A stretch of DNA of 64,000 nucleotides, taken from the NCBI RefSeq assembly GCF_017086405.1, contig NZ_CP070973.1, positions 1,860,001 through 1,924,000 on the forward strand, read 5' to 3'. A program made the position numbers and the translations under genes. The notes below the pieces were generated by a model. That model was given only the letters and a program-made list of their open reading frames with translations, was not told the DNA's origin and did not search any database. This DNA comes from Mycobacterium gordonae. GTDB taxonomy: Bacteria > Actinomycetota > Actinomycetes > Mycobacteriales > Mycobacteriaceae. Positions 18,701-26,047 of the stretch are shown in pieces. The stretch's first letter is position 1; the number at the start of each line of letters is the position of its first letter.

Positions 18701-19856
18701 CCGGGAAGATCAGACGCTGCTCGCCGTGCTGGCCGGCCGGCTCGGCCAGGGGCTGCAGCGCGTGTTTCAGCTCGACGAGCAACGAGAAACCGCGGTGGCG
18801 CTCCAGCACGCGATGCTGGGGCCGGCGACGCTGCCCGAGGGTTTCGCGGTGCGCTATCTGCCCGCGAGTCACCCGCTGCAGGTGGGCGGCGACTGGTACG
18901 ACGTCGTCGATCTCGGCGAGGAACGCGTCGCGTTGATCGTCGGCGACTGTGTCGGTCACGGTCTGGCAGCCGCCACCGTGATGGGCCAACTGCGCAGTGC
19001 CTGCCGCGCACTGCTGCTCGAACAGCCCAGCCCCGGCGCCGTGCTCACCGCCCTGGACCGCTTCGCCGCGCGTCTGCCCGGCGCCCGCTGCACGACCGCG
19101 TTCTGCGCGGTGCTCACCCAGGAGACCGGGGAGCTGGTGTATTCCAGCGCCGGCCATCCGCCCCCGATCGTGGTGTACGCGGACGGCACCACGGTGCTGC
19201 TGGGCGGCGAACACGGGCTTCCTCTGGCGCTGCGTCCCAATTGGCAGCGGCCGGAAGGCCGCATCACGATGCCGCCACGCGCCACTCTCCTGCTCTACAC
19301 CGACGGTCTGGTGGAACGACGCGGGCATTCGCTGGACGACGGGATGGCGCGCGCGGCTGATCTGGTGCAAAGTGGGCGATCGCAGGCACTGGAAGAGGTG
19401 GCCGACCGGCTCATGTCCCAGTTGGAGCCCGGCGGCGGATATCCCGACGACGTGGCCATGTTGCTCTACCGGCAGCCCGCGCCCTTCTCGCTGGAGTTCG
19501 CCGCCGACGCCAGTAACCTCGCCGATAGCCGAAATGCGTTGCGCGGCTGGCTCAACCGTGCGGGTGTTGAGCCCGATCAGATTCAGGACGTGCTCATCGC
19601 CACGGGTGAAGCGGTGGCCAACGCGATCGAGCACGGACACCGCGACCAGGTGGGCACCGTGTCGCTGCGGGCAACCGCGATCGTCGACCGGCTGCAGGTG
19701 ACCGTCACCGACACCGGTGCCTGGAAGACACCGACCGAGGTCGCCGACTTCAGCCGCGGGCGCGGGATTTCCCTGATGCGAGTCCTGATGGAAGACTGCA
19801 GCATTCAATCCAGCGAAGCCGGCACGACCGTTTCGATGCACGCAAGGATCACGTAA
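15711..19856 (+). CDS. giant hybrid sensor kinase - receiver - PP2C phosphatase - anti-sigma kinase fusion
   Basis: A 1381-aa cytosolic signalling protein with no membrane segment. Domains in order: PAS-like sensor (about 15-160), GAF-like (about 170-330), HisKA with phospho-acceptor His356 in NISHEFRTPLTL, HATPase with N-box NLLSNALKF and G-boxes DTGVGIS and GSGIGLAL (about 455-570), receiver with acidic pocket IADDN and phospho-acceptor Asp678 in ISDVMMPGLDGL (about 628-745), a second PAS (about 755-890), GAF (about 895-1025), SpoIIE/PP2C phosphatase with VGGDWYDVVDL, VGDCVGHGLAA and GYPDDVAML (about 1030-1248), and an RsbW-like HATPase with GEAVANAIEHG and RGRGISLMRVL (about 1255-1381). 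It combines two-component phosphorelay with a partner-switching module. The next gene encodes the STAS partner. M. tuberculosis Rv1364c has a shorter phosphatase/kinase/STAS version. Confidence 0.93.
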   Translation: MSSSDDRRGAPVVFRADQQIGRDLAAVDWASTPLGPAEEWPQSLRTAVDILLSSQFSMWMGWGPELTFFCNAAYRRDTLGRKYPWALGRPASEVWAEIWADIAPRVERVLTEGEATWDEALMLILGRSGYPEETYHTFSYSPLRDDEARVVGLLCVVSEDTERVIAQRRMATLRDLGSDPSVVRTERQMLDFAADQLSKNPYDLPFTLTYLFGEQGGAHLAGVSGIAVGHPAAPEELPGGVVSLWPTEKVASGEWELVELDGAAMSLPTGAWPEPPKQALAVPLLQQGGPPVGFLVAGLNRYRELDDGYRGFVELAAGYLAAGVSSVRSYQAQQQRAEELAELDRAKTTFFSNISHEFRTPLTLILGPIDELRSRADGFDERARQELELVHRNGLRLAKLVNTLLDFSRIEAGRMRARFEPVDLASVTAELASVFRSAIDQAGLTFTVDCPPLDEPVYLDREMWEKVVLNLLSNALKFTFDGAITVRVARDGGQAVLTVSDTGVGISAAEMPRLFERFHRIETTRARSTEGSGIGLALVMELVGLHGGSISADSTEGAGTTFTIRLPFGAGHLPPEELAEPQGTSRAAGPVSEPYVQEALRWLPGESGMAAPVLAALPAQSGGSGVRARVLIADDNLDMRKYLSNLLGASGYDVTGVGDGRQALEAIRAQVPDLVISDVMMPGLDGLQLLAALRADPRTAALPVLLLSARAGQEASIEGLLAGADDYLVKPFVAAELLARVRANVELARMRNYHARWRTALVDSLQEAFFVIDEDGTVIEINAAFADILGYGPEGLPYQAPHAWWPDPDADVTARQLVESEFAKSLNESHGSLSIPVTHRDGHRLWIAVTFNHAHDPDSGRQVMVGTFRDVTAEHYAVQSQSALAELNQQLVQADTMTEALQGAAEVLRRVWQARRVLAVTFATGSATERAPQVVCAGEPTQWADLSPRQRQQIESLRETDLLSTATVDAGTAGIASQHPRGLLVIWAELSEHRRFTREDQTLLAVLAGRLGQGLQRVFQLDEQRETAVALQHAMLGPATLPEGFAVRYLPASHPLQVGGDWYDVVDLGEERVALIVGDCVGHGLAAATVMGQLRSACRALLLEQPSPGAVLTALDRFAARLPGARCTTAFCAVLTQETGELVYSSAGHPPPIVVYADGTTVLLGGEHGLPLALRPNWQRPEGRITMPPRATLLLYTDGLVERRGHSLDDGMARAADLVQSGRSQALEEVADRLMSQLEPGGGYPDDVAMLLYRQPAPFSLEFAADASNLADSRNALRGWLNRAGVEPDQIQDVLIATGEAVANAIEHGHRDQVGTVSLRATAIVDRLQVTVTDTGAWKTPTEVADFSRGRGISLMRVLMEDCSIQSSEAGTTVSMHARIT

Positions 19857-20188
19857 TGGCGACACCGCTCACCTTGAACACCGACCTCGATTCCGAAGGG
19901 TCGCCCCGCTTGACGGCCGCCGGCGAGATCGACCTGAGCAACATCGACGTATTCAAGCGGGCTCTGTCCGACGTGAACGCGGGCACCGGCGATTCGATCA
20001 CCATCGATCTCAGTGCGGTCAAATACGTGGACAGTGCCGGCATCAACGCTTTGTTCGATCAGGCCGACGCGGTCGACCAGCTACACGTGATCGTGCACCC
20101 GTTGCTTGTCCGCGTCCTGACGGTCAGTGGGTTCAGCAAGATCGCACGCGTCGAGGCCGCCACCCTGCCGCCAGGCCAAGGCACCTGA
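19856..20188 (+). CDS. STAS-domain anti-anti-sigma factor antagonist
   Basis: A 110-aa STAS protein of the SpoIIAA/RsbV type. GEIDLSNIDVFKRAL is the first core element, and KYVDSAGINALF carries the conserved D-S-A-G motif with the presumed phosphorylated Ser60. Its ATG overlaps the stop of the giant kinase/phosphatase gene by one base, so the two are translationally coupled. In partner switching, the RsbW-like kinase domain phosphorylates this serine and the SpoIIE domain removes the phosphate. The unphosphorylated form then releases a sigma factor. Both activities are supplied by the upstream protein; the sigma factor is not in this window. Confidence 0.9.
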   Translation: MATPLTLNTDLDSEGSPRLTAAGEIDLSNIDVFKRALSDVNAGTGDSITIDLSAVKYVDSAGINALFDQADAVDQLHVIVHPLLVRVLTVSGFSKIARVEAATLPPGQGT

Positions 20189-20347
20189 GTTTTGCGATCA
20201 CAGTGACTTTTTCGGCGGTGCGGGCGCCCGTACTCTGTTAACTTTCCGCCCATGCACTCGACGTTCGGCGCGGTCGGACTCCGCTTCGTCGTGTGCTGTT
20301 GTCGCTGATTCGTCATCACCGTTGTCAGCGTCCGGAAGGTCCTCCTC
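20189..20347. other. intergenic region upstream of the sulfate transporter operon
   Basis: About 160 bases that must hold the promoter of subI-cysT-cysW. A possible -10 element TACTCT lies at about 20230, but no convincing -35 partner at standard spacing is visible. No hairpin strong enough for a terminator and no riboswitch pattern was recognised. Confidence 0.3.
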
Positions 20348-21373
20348 ATGTTCATCGGCAGTCGCTGGCGTCAGGTCGTCGGCCTGACGCTGATCGTCGG
20401 CGTGATCGCGGCGTGCCACGGCGGTCCCAGCGACGCCGCCGACGGCGGCGCATTGCCAGACGCGGACACCAACATCACCCTGGTCGCCTACTCGGTACCA
20501 GAACCCGGCTGGACCAAAGTGATTACCGCGTTCAACGCCTCCGAGGAGGGCCGCGACGTCCAGGTGATCACCTCCTACGGCGCTTCCGGTGACCAGTCCC
20601 GCGGCGTGGTGGCCGGCAAGCCCGCCGACATCGTCAACTTCTCGGTGCAACCCGACATCACCAGGCTGGTCAAGGCGGGCAAAGTCGCCGCGGACTGGGA
20701 CACCGAAGCGTCCAAGGGCATCCCGTTCGGGTCGGTGGTGACGCTGGTGGTGCGCAAGGGCAATCCCAAGCACATCAGGGACTGGGACGACCTGCTGCAA
20801 CCCGGTGTGGAGATCATCACCCCGACCCCGTTGAGCTCCGGCTCGGCGAAGTGGAATCTGTTGGCTCCGTATGCCGTCAAGAGCGGCGGCGGCCGCAACA
20901 GTCAGGCCGGTATCGACTTCATCGCCAACCTGGTGCGCGATCACGTCAAGCTGCGTCCGGGATCGGGCCGGATCGCCACCGACGTGTTCGTCGAGGGCAG
21001 CGGTGACGTGCTGATCAGCTACGAGAACGAAGCCATTGCCGCTGAGCGGCAGGGACATCCGGTGGAACACATCAATCCGCCGCAGACCTTCAAGATCGAG
21101 AACCCGGTCGCGGTGGTGACGACCAGCCCGAACCTGGACGCCGCCGTTTCGTTCAAGAACTTTCAATACACCGCTGTGGCCCAACGCCTTTGGGCACAGG
21201 CGGGCTTCCGTCCCGTCGACCCGGCCGTCGCCGCCGAATTCCGCAACCAGTTCCCCACACCGGTGAAACTCTGGACCGTCACCGACCTCGGTGGCTGGGG
21301 CCGGGTTGATCCCCAGCTTTTCGACCGCAGGACCGGCGCTATCACCAAGGTCTATCTGGAGGCGACGGGATGA
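20348..21373 (+). CDS. subI: sulfate/thiosulfate ABC transporter substrate-binding lipoprotein
   Basis: A 341-aa periplasmic-type binding protein. A signal peptide ends in the lipobox VIAAC with Cys23 as lipidation site. The mature part shows the sulfate-binding family blocks ITSYGASGDQSRGVVAGKPA, VVRKGNPKHIRDWDDLLQPG and VEIITPTPLSSGSAKWNLL. It delivers sulfate (or thiosulfate) to the CysT/CysW channel for cysteine and sulfolipid synthesis. Its stop overlaps the cysT start as ATGA. Sequence and length look intact. Molybdate binding is the main alternative but is disfavoured by the WNLLA-type block. Confidence 0.9.
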   Translation: MFIGSRWRQVVGLTLIVGVIAACHGGPSDAADGGALPDADTNITLVAYSVPEPGWTKVITAFNASEEGRDVQVITSYGASGDQSRGVVAGKPADIVNFSVQPDITRLVKAGKVAADWDTEASKGIPFGSVVTLVVRKGNPKHIRDWDDLLQPGVEIITPTPLSSGSAKWNLLAPYAVKSGGGRNSQAGIDFIANLVRDHVKLRPGSGRIATDVFVEGSGDVLISYENEAIAAERQGHPVEHINPPQTFKIENPVAVVTTSPNLDAAVSFKNFQYTAVAQRLWAQAGFRPVDPAVAAEFRNQFPTPVKLWTVTDLGGWGRVDPQLFDRRTGAITKVYLEATG

Positions 21374-22227
21374 CAGCCGCGGTGGCCACCCCGGAACAGG
21401 AGTCGCTCCCGGCGCCCGAGGTCGTCGTCCCCGAGCCCCCGGTCGGCACGGCGCTGCGGGTCGGCGTGGTCACGCTGTGGCTGTCGGTGATCGTGCTGCT
21501 CCCGCTGGCCGCGATCGCCTGGCAGTCGGTTGGCGGCGGCTGGCAGCACTTCTGGCTGGCGGTGACCTCGCATGCCGCTTTGGAGTCGTTCAAGGTGACG
21601 CTGATCATCTCCGTGGTCGTCACCGTCCTGGACGTGGTGTTCGGTGTCCTGGTGGCCTGGATGCTGGTGCGCGACCAGTTCGCCTGGAAGGGCCTGCTGG
21701 ACGCCGTCATCGACCTGCCGTTCGCGCTGCCCACGATCGTGACCAGCCTGGTCATGCTGGCGCTCTACGGTCCGAGCAGTCCGATCGGCCTGCATCTGCA
21801 GCACACGCCGCCGGGTGTGGCGATGGCCCTGGCGTTCGTCACCTTGCCGTTCGTGGTGCGCGCCGTCCAACCGGTCCTGCGGGAGATCGACCGCGAGGTC
21901 GAAGAGGCCGCCGCATCCCTGGGCGCCGGCGGCCGGAAGGTGTTCACGTCCATCGTGCTCCCGTCGCTGTTACCGGCCGTGCTTTCCGGTGCAGGACTCG
22001 CCTTTTCCCGCTGCATCGGCGAGTTCGGTTCGGTGGTGACGATCGGCGGCGCGGTGCCGGGCAGCACCGAAGTCTCGTCACAATGGATCCGGTCGTTGAT
22101 CGAGAACGACGACCGACCCGCCGCCGCTGCCATCTCTATTGTGCTGCTTACGGTTTCGTTCAGCGTGCTGTTCATTCTGCGGATCATCGGCGGCCGCGCG
22201 GCCAAACGTGAGGAGCGGTCCGGGTGA
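21370..22227 (+). CDS. cysT: sulfate ABC transporter permease CysT
   Basis: A 285-aa permease with six predicted helices. The cytosolic EAA loop reads EVEEAAASLGAGGRKVFTSI. The conserved block FSRCIGEFGSVVTIGGAVPG identifies the sulfate permease CysT/CysU family. It overlaps subI by four bases at the start and cysW by four bases (GTGA) at the end, a tight operon. It needs an ATPase partner that is not encoded here. Confidence 0.92.
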   Translation: MTAAVATPEQESLPAPEVVVPEPPVGTALRVGVVTLWLSVIVLLPLAAIAWQSVGGGWQHFWLAVTSHAALESFKVTLIISVVVTVLDVVFGVLVAWMLVRDQFAWKGLLDAVIDLPFALPTIVTSLVMLALYGPSSPIGLHLQHTPPGVAMALAFVTLPFVVRAVQPVLREIDREVEEAAASLGAGGRKVFTSIVLPSLLPAVLSGAGLAFSRCIGEFGSVVTIGGAVPGSTEVSSQWIRSLIENDDRPAAAAISIVLLTVSFSVLFILRIIGGRAAKREERSG

Positions 22228-23048
22228 CGGCGGCGACCTCGCCGGTCTGGGCGCGCTACCTGATCCGCTACGTGGCGTCCGGCTACATCGTCGTGATGCT
22301 GATCGTGCCGGTGTCGCTGATCCTCTGGCGGACCTTCCGGCCGGGCTTTCACCAGTTCTACATCTGGATCACCACGCCGGCGGCGATCTCAGCACTGCAC
22401 CTGTCGCTGCTGGTGCTGGCGATCGTGGTGCCGCTGAATGTGTTGTTCGGCGTCCCGACCGCGCTACTGCTGGCGCGCAATCGAATTCGCGGCAAGGGCA
22501 TACTGCAGTCGGTCATCGACCTGCCGTTCGCGGTGTCGCCGATCATCGTCGGCGTGGCGCTGATCTCGGCGTGGGGATCGGCCGGTGCGCTGGGGTTCAT
22601 CGAACGAGACACCGGCGTGAGGATCATTTTCGGAGTTCCTGGCATCGTGCTTGCCAGCATCTTCGTCACCCTGCCGTTCGTAGTGCGCGAGGTGCAACTG
22701 GTACTCAGCGAGGTGGGTACCGAACAGGAGCAGGCGGCGGCGACGCTGGGCTCGGGTTGGTGGCAGACGTTCTGGCGGATCACCCTGCCCTCGATCCGTT
22801 GGGGCCTGACCTACGGCGTCGTGTTGACCGTGGCGCGCACACTCGGCGAGTTCGGCGGCGTCATCATGGTGTCGTCCAACCTGCCGGGCAGCACGCAGAC
22901 CCTCACGCTGCTGGTCAACGACCGCTACAACCGCGGCCACGTCTACGGCGCCTACGCGCTGTCGTCACTGATGATGGCCGTGGCCATCGCCTTCCTGATC
23001 GTCAAAGTGATCCTGCACCTGCGCCGGGCGCGCAAGGCCGACGGCTGA
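22224..23048 (+). CDS. cysW: sulfate ABC transporter permease CysW
   Basis: A 274-aa permease with six helices, the second membrane subunit of the sulfate importer. The EAA loop is TEQEQAAATLGSGWWQTFWR, and ARTLGEFGGVIMVSSNLPGS is the family block. The usual next gene, cysA (the ATPase), is absent. Instead the 3' end overlaps a convergent bicupin gene by 47 bases. The C-terminus VILHLRRARKADG looks natural in length. Confidence 0.92.
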   Translation: MTAATSPVWARYLIRYVASGYIVVMLIVPVSLILWRTFRPGFHQFYIWITTPAAISALHLSLLVLAIVVPLNVLFGVPTALLLARNRIRGKGILQSVIDLPFAVSPIIVGVALISAWGSAGALGFIERDTGVRIIFGVPGIVLASIFVTLPFVVREVQLVLSEVGTEQEQAAATLGSGWWQTFWRITLPSIRWGLTYGVVLTVARTLGEFGGVIMVSSNLPGSTQTLTLLVNDRYNRGHVYGAYALSSLMMAVAIAFLIVKVILHLRRARKADG

Positions 23049-23973
23049 ACTGCATGTCGAGGCTGCGCAGGTAAGTCTGTAACCCGGCGTCCTGCACCGG
23101 AATCAGGTGCGCCGGCGCGCCGGACTCGTTGTAGTGCGCGTGCCACATGCCGGGCGGCGTCGTGAAGGCTCCGCCGGCCTGCCAGTCCACCCGAATCGGG
23201 TCGGCGATGCGCCCCTGCCCGTCGAGGTCGGTGCCCAGCAGGGTGTAGCACCCCGGCTGGGCATCCAGGATCAGGTCGAGCGCAACCGACTGGTGCCGGT
23301 GCGGACGCTGCTCCTGGCCGGGCGGCAGCACGCCGAACATTGCCCACAGCACGTGCGTCAGCGTCAGGGTCTGCTCCTGCTCGGCGTTGGCCAGCAGCAC
23401 GCTGACCCGGTTCTTGTCGTTGGCGCCCGGTCGCGAAGCGATGTGCTCGAGCTCGGCGACCACGTCCGCACCGCGATACCTAGTCGGGCGGAACCGCGGT
23501 TCGGACGCTCGGACGCCGAGGTGACGAAGCAGTGGCTCGTCATGCACCCAGTACAGCGCCGCGTCGTCGTCGGCCTGGAACACCGCCCGGGCGCCGGCCG
23601 GCAGGGTCAGGAAATCGCCCTTCTCCCAACGCACTGGTCGGCCGTCGACCGCGACCATGCCGTGCCCGCAGAGCACGAAGTAGAGCTGCGACGTGGCATT
23701 GGGGCAGGTGTCGATCTCCTCGCCCGCCCGAATCCGCACGAAGTTCGCCAGCAGCGCAGGACTGGTGGCGGCGCCGTTGCCGATCCCGAGGTCGGCCGAC
23801 AGGTCCAGGGGAATCACCCCGGTGGGCTTGCCGAGGTAGATGTCCGGGCTGAACTGGACGATCGGCACGCGGGGTGTGTGGCCGGACCCGATCGGATCGG
23901 CGGCCTGGGAGTACTCGAAATAGCGGGCGTCCACGGTCCACTCCCGGGCGCCGGCATCCAGAATCGCAGTCAT
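23002..23973 (-). CDS. bicupin protein, gentisate-dioxygenase-like
   Basis: A 323-aa protein with two cupin domains. The N-terminal cupin contains LYFVLCGHGMVAVDGRPVRW and KGDFLTLPAGARAVF. The C-terminal one contains GQEQRPHRHQSVALDLIL with candidate metal ligands HRHQ and a later GMWHAHYNE. The arrangement resembles gentisate 1,2-dioxygenase and related ring-cleaving bicupins, but the substrate is not proven. Its last ~16 residues (after LRSLDMQF) are read antisense through the end of cysW, so the natural stop may have been lost at a rearrangement. It is divergent from a GntR regulator with tandem operator repeats between them. Confidence 0.75.
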   Translation of the reverse strand: MTAILDAGAREWTVDARYFEYSQAADPIGSGHTPRVPIVQFSPDIYLGKPTGVIPLDLSADLGIGNGAATSPALLANFVRIRAGEEIDTCPNATSQLYFVLCGHGMVAVDGRPVRWEKGDFLTLPAGARAVFQADDDAALYWVHDEPLLRHLGVRASEPRFRPTRYRGADVVAELEHIASRPGANDKNRVSVLLANAEQEQTLTLTHVLWAMFGVLPPGQEQRPHRHQSVALDLILDAQPGCYTLLGTDLDGQGRIADPIRVDWQAGGAFTTPPGMWHAHYNESGAPAHLIPVQDAGLQTYLRSLDMQFSRRPCAPGAGAGSL

Positions 23974-24002
23974 GTCTATATCGTATCTATCTTGTATCTA
24001 TG
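23974..24002. promoter_or_regulatory. tandem GTATCTAT repeats, likely GntR operator
   Basis: The 77-base space between the divergent bicupin and GntR genes contains GTATCTAT at 23983-23990 and again at 23994-24001, exactly 11 bases apart (one helical turn), with a weaker GTCTATAT at 23974-23981. AT-rich repeats are rare in this high-GC sequence, and FCD-type GntR proteins bind such GTAT-containing sites. They probably bind the neighbouring regulator and control both genes. Confidence 0.5.
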
Positions 24003-24050
24003 CAGCAAGCCGTTAGAGTCTGTCCTACCGCTGAGCCGCAAGGGAGGGCC

Positions 24051-24725
24051 ATGACGTCGGAGGTGACCAGTGGCCCGGGCGCGGCCAAGGACCGCGCGCT
24101 CGACTACGTCAAAGCCAAGGTGCTGACCGGGGAGTTCCCCGGCGGGCAGCTGATCAGCGAGGGGGAGGTCGCGACCGCACTGGGAATGTCGCGCACCCCG
24201 GTCCGCGAGGCGTTCCTGCAACTGGAAGCCGCGGGCCTGCTGCGGCTGTACCCCAAGCGCGGGGCGCTTGTGGTGCCGGTGTCGCCCGACGAGGTGCGGG
24301 CCGTGCTGGAGGCCAGACTGGTGCTGGAAGAGTTCGCGGTGCGGGCGCTCATCCAGCGCGGTCCTGATGCTTGTGCCGTTGTCTACGAGCGACTTTCGGC
24401 GCAGGTGCAGCGTCAGCGCGAGGCCGCCGCCGTCGGCCGGTTGCATGAGTTCCTGGACTCCGACCGTGCCTTTCATAACGTCACGCTGGAAGCGGCGGGC
24501 AACGCCATTCTGGCCGGCTTCTACTCCACCCTGCGCGACCGGCAGATGCGGATGATCGGTGAATCGGCACGTCAGCCCCAACGCCTGGCCACCATCATCG
24601 AGGAGCATGAACGCATCGCCCGGGCGCTTCGTGATGGAGACGGCGATGCGGCGCGAGCTGCGGTGCGCACGCATCTGGCGGGCACCATGCGGGCGCTGGG
24701 TCTGGCCATTGAGGGGGGACTGTGA
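24051..24725 (+). CDS. GntR-family (FCD subfamily) transcriptional regulator
   Basis: A 224-aa regulator. The N-terminal winged HTH reads GGQLISEGEVATALGMSRTP then VREAFLQLEAAGLLRLYPKR (about residues 30-80). The C-terminal FCD effector domain has ARLVLEEFAVRAL, DSDRAFHNVTLEAAGN and EEHERIARALRDGD, with the Asp/His residues that bind metal and ligand in FadR-type proteins. ATG with AGGGAGGG upstream. It is divergent from the bicupin gene and probably represses it in the absence of an organic-acid effector. Confidence 0.9.
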   Translation: MTSEVTSGPGAAKDRALDYVKAKVLTGEFPGGQLISEGEVATALGMSRTPVREAFLQLEAAGLLRLYPKRGALVVPVSPDEVRAVLEARLVLEEFAVRALIQRGPDACAVVYERLSAQVQRQREAAAVGRLHEFLDSDRAFHNVTLEAAGNAILAGFYSTLRDRQMRMIGESARQPQRLATIIEEHERIARALRDGDGDAARAAVRTHLAGTMRALGLAIEGGL

Positions 24726-24786
24726 CAGATCAGTGGCTGCCGCGGTCAGGCGCGAGCGGCGTGACCTCGAAAATTCGCATCGACGG

Positions 24787-25938
24787 TCATCCCGGTTGGC
24801 GGGGGCCGATGTCGTCTTGCCTGCTCAGGTTGCTGATGGTTTGAATCTCGCTGGCTTGGTAAGGCGTTCCGTCGGGATGGATTAGGTCGTGAAACCAAAT
24901 CTTGGGATCCGTCGGGTACGGATGATCCCATGAGTCCCAGGGCAGGTAGGTCTGGGTCTTCCCGGCGACGAGACCCCAATTGATTGCACCTACGTTGTAG
25001 CGCTTGGCAATTGGCAATATTGCCTCGACAGTGTTGCCGAGCGTCCGGGCCAGGTACTCGGTGCAGATTATCGGCCGCCCCAGCGGGGCGAGTTCGGCGA
25101 TCCGAGCCTCGAATACCGCTGGTCGGTCATAGGAGTGAAATGTGATCACATCGGAATTGTCGAGCTGTATGTTGGCGATTGTGCTGCGGCGCTGAGGATT
25201 TCCCCACTCGCCTTGCCACACGGCACTCGTCAATGGCTGAATCGGATCCACCGAACGTGCCCAATCGAATGCCAATGAGAGCAGGTCGGCAACCCGCTCC
25301 TGCTTGTCTTTCCGCTCGACCTTGCTGTATGCACGCGCTGGATTGTCGGGCTCGTTCCACAGGTCCCAACCCAGAATGCGATCGTCGGTGCGGAACTGCT
25401 TCAAAATTCCCGTCACGTAGTCATGCAGCGTGCGGCGGTAGTCCAGGTTGTCGAGGTGTTGCGCCCCCGGACTCTGCACCCAACCGGAGTTGTGGACGCC
25501 GGGCGTCGGCGCGCGCTGCGGACCGGGTTTGGGGAACGGATCCCAACATGAGTCGAAGAAGACAAAGATCGGCTTGATGCGATGTTTCGCCGCGATGGCG
25601 ACAAATTCCGCGAGACGCAGTCGAAAGCCCCAGGGATTCTGGGCCCAGAGCTGGTCGTGCAGGAATACCCGCACCGTGTTGAGCTTGTGCAGCTGGGCCC
25701 AGCCGAGCTCGACATCGATGCGGTGTGGGTCGAAGGTGTCGGCTTGAAACATCTCGAGCTGGTTGATGGCGTTCGAGGTGATGTAGTTGGCGCCGACGGG
25801 CCAGGCTTGCGCTTGGTACCAACGGTTGGCTCGGTCGGGCGACCAACGGCTTTGCTGTGCCGCGGCGCGGGGCACACGCGTCAGTGTAGGCCCTGCCGCC
25901 AGCAGCACCGGTAGCTTCAGCACCGTTCGACGCCGCAC
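24787..25938 (-). CDS. Tat-exported GH5-like glycoside hydrolase
   Basis: A 383-aa secreted enzyme. The N-terminus MRRRTVLKLPVLLAAGPTL is a twin-arginine-like signal followed by an AAAQ cleavage region. The TIM-barrel part contains TVRVFLHDQLW, IKPIFVFFDSCWDPF and the acid/base WDLWNEPDN with Glu196. The nucleophile strand is PIICTEYLART with Glu294, about 98 residues later. The spacing fits clan GH-A (GH5 and relatives: cellulase, mannanase, xylosidase-like). I chose GTG 25938 because it starts the Arg-rich signal; the frame is open further upstream to 26118. It is probably retaining, acting on a polysaccharide or glycan outside the membrane. It precedes no obvious operon partner, though galK-galT lie just upstream on the same strand. 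Confidence 0.75.
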   Translation of the reverse strand: MRRRTVLKLPVLLAAGPTLTRVPRAAAQQSRWSPDRANRWYQAQAWPVGANYITSNAINQLEMFQADTFDPHRIDVELGWAQLHKLNTVRVFLHDQLWAQNPWGFRLRLAEFVAIAAKHRIKPIFVFFDSCWDPFPKPGPQRAPTPGVHNSGWVQSPGAQHLDNLDYRRTLHDYVTGILKQFRTDDRILGWDLWNEPDNPARAYSKVERKDKQERVADLLSLAFDWARSVDPIQPLTSAVWQGEWGNPQRRSTIANIQLDNSDVITFHSYDRPAVFEARIAELAPLGRPIICTEYLARTLGNTVEAILPIAKRYNVGAINWGLVAGKTQTYLPWDSWDHPYPTDPKIWFHDLIHPDGTPYQASEIQTISNLSRQDDIGPRQPG

Positions 25939-26047
25939 GATTTGACGATATTCCCCGAATATGGAGATTGCGCATCTTTGATCGATTTGCAACCGTTTGA
26001 GTTGCGCTGGCGGCGACGGCGTTACGGCGACAATGCTTCCGGATCCT

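Noticed and set aside
17601..19865. 754-codon open frame antisense to the giant kinase gene
   Set aside because: High-GC shadow frame with Arg/Gly/His-rich composition and no recognisable domain; the plus strand has continuous conserved domains.
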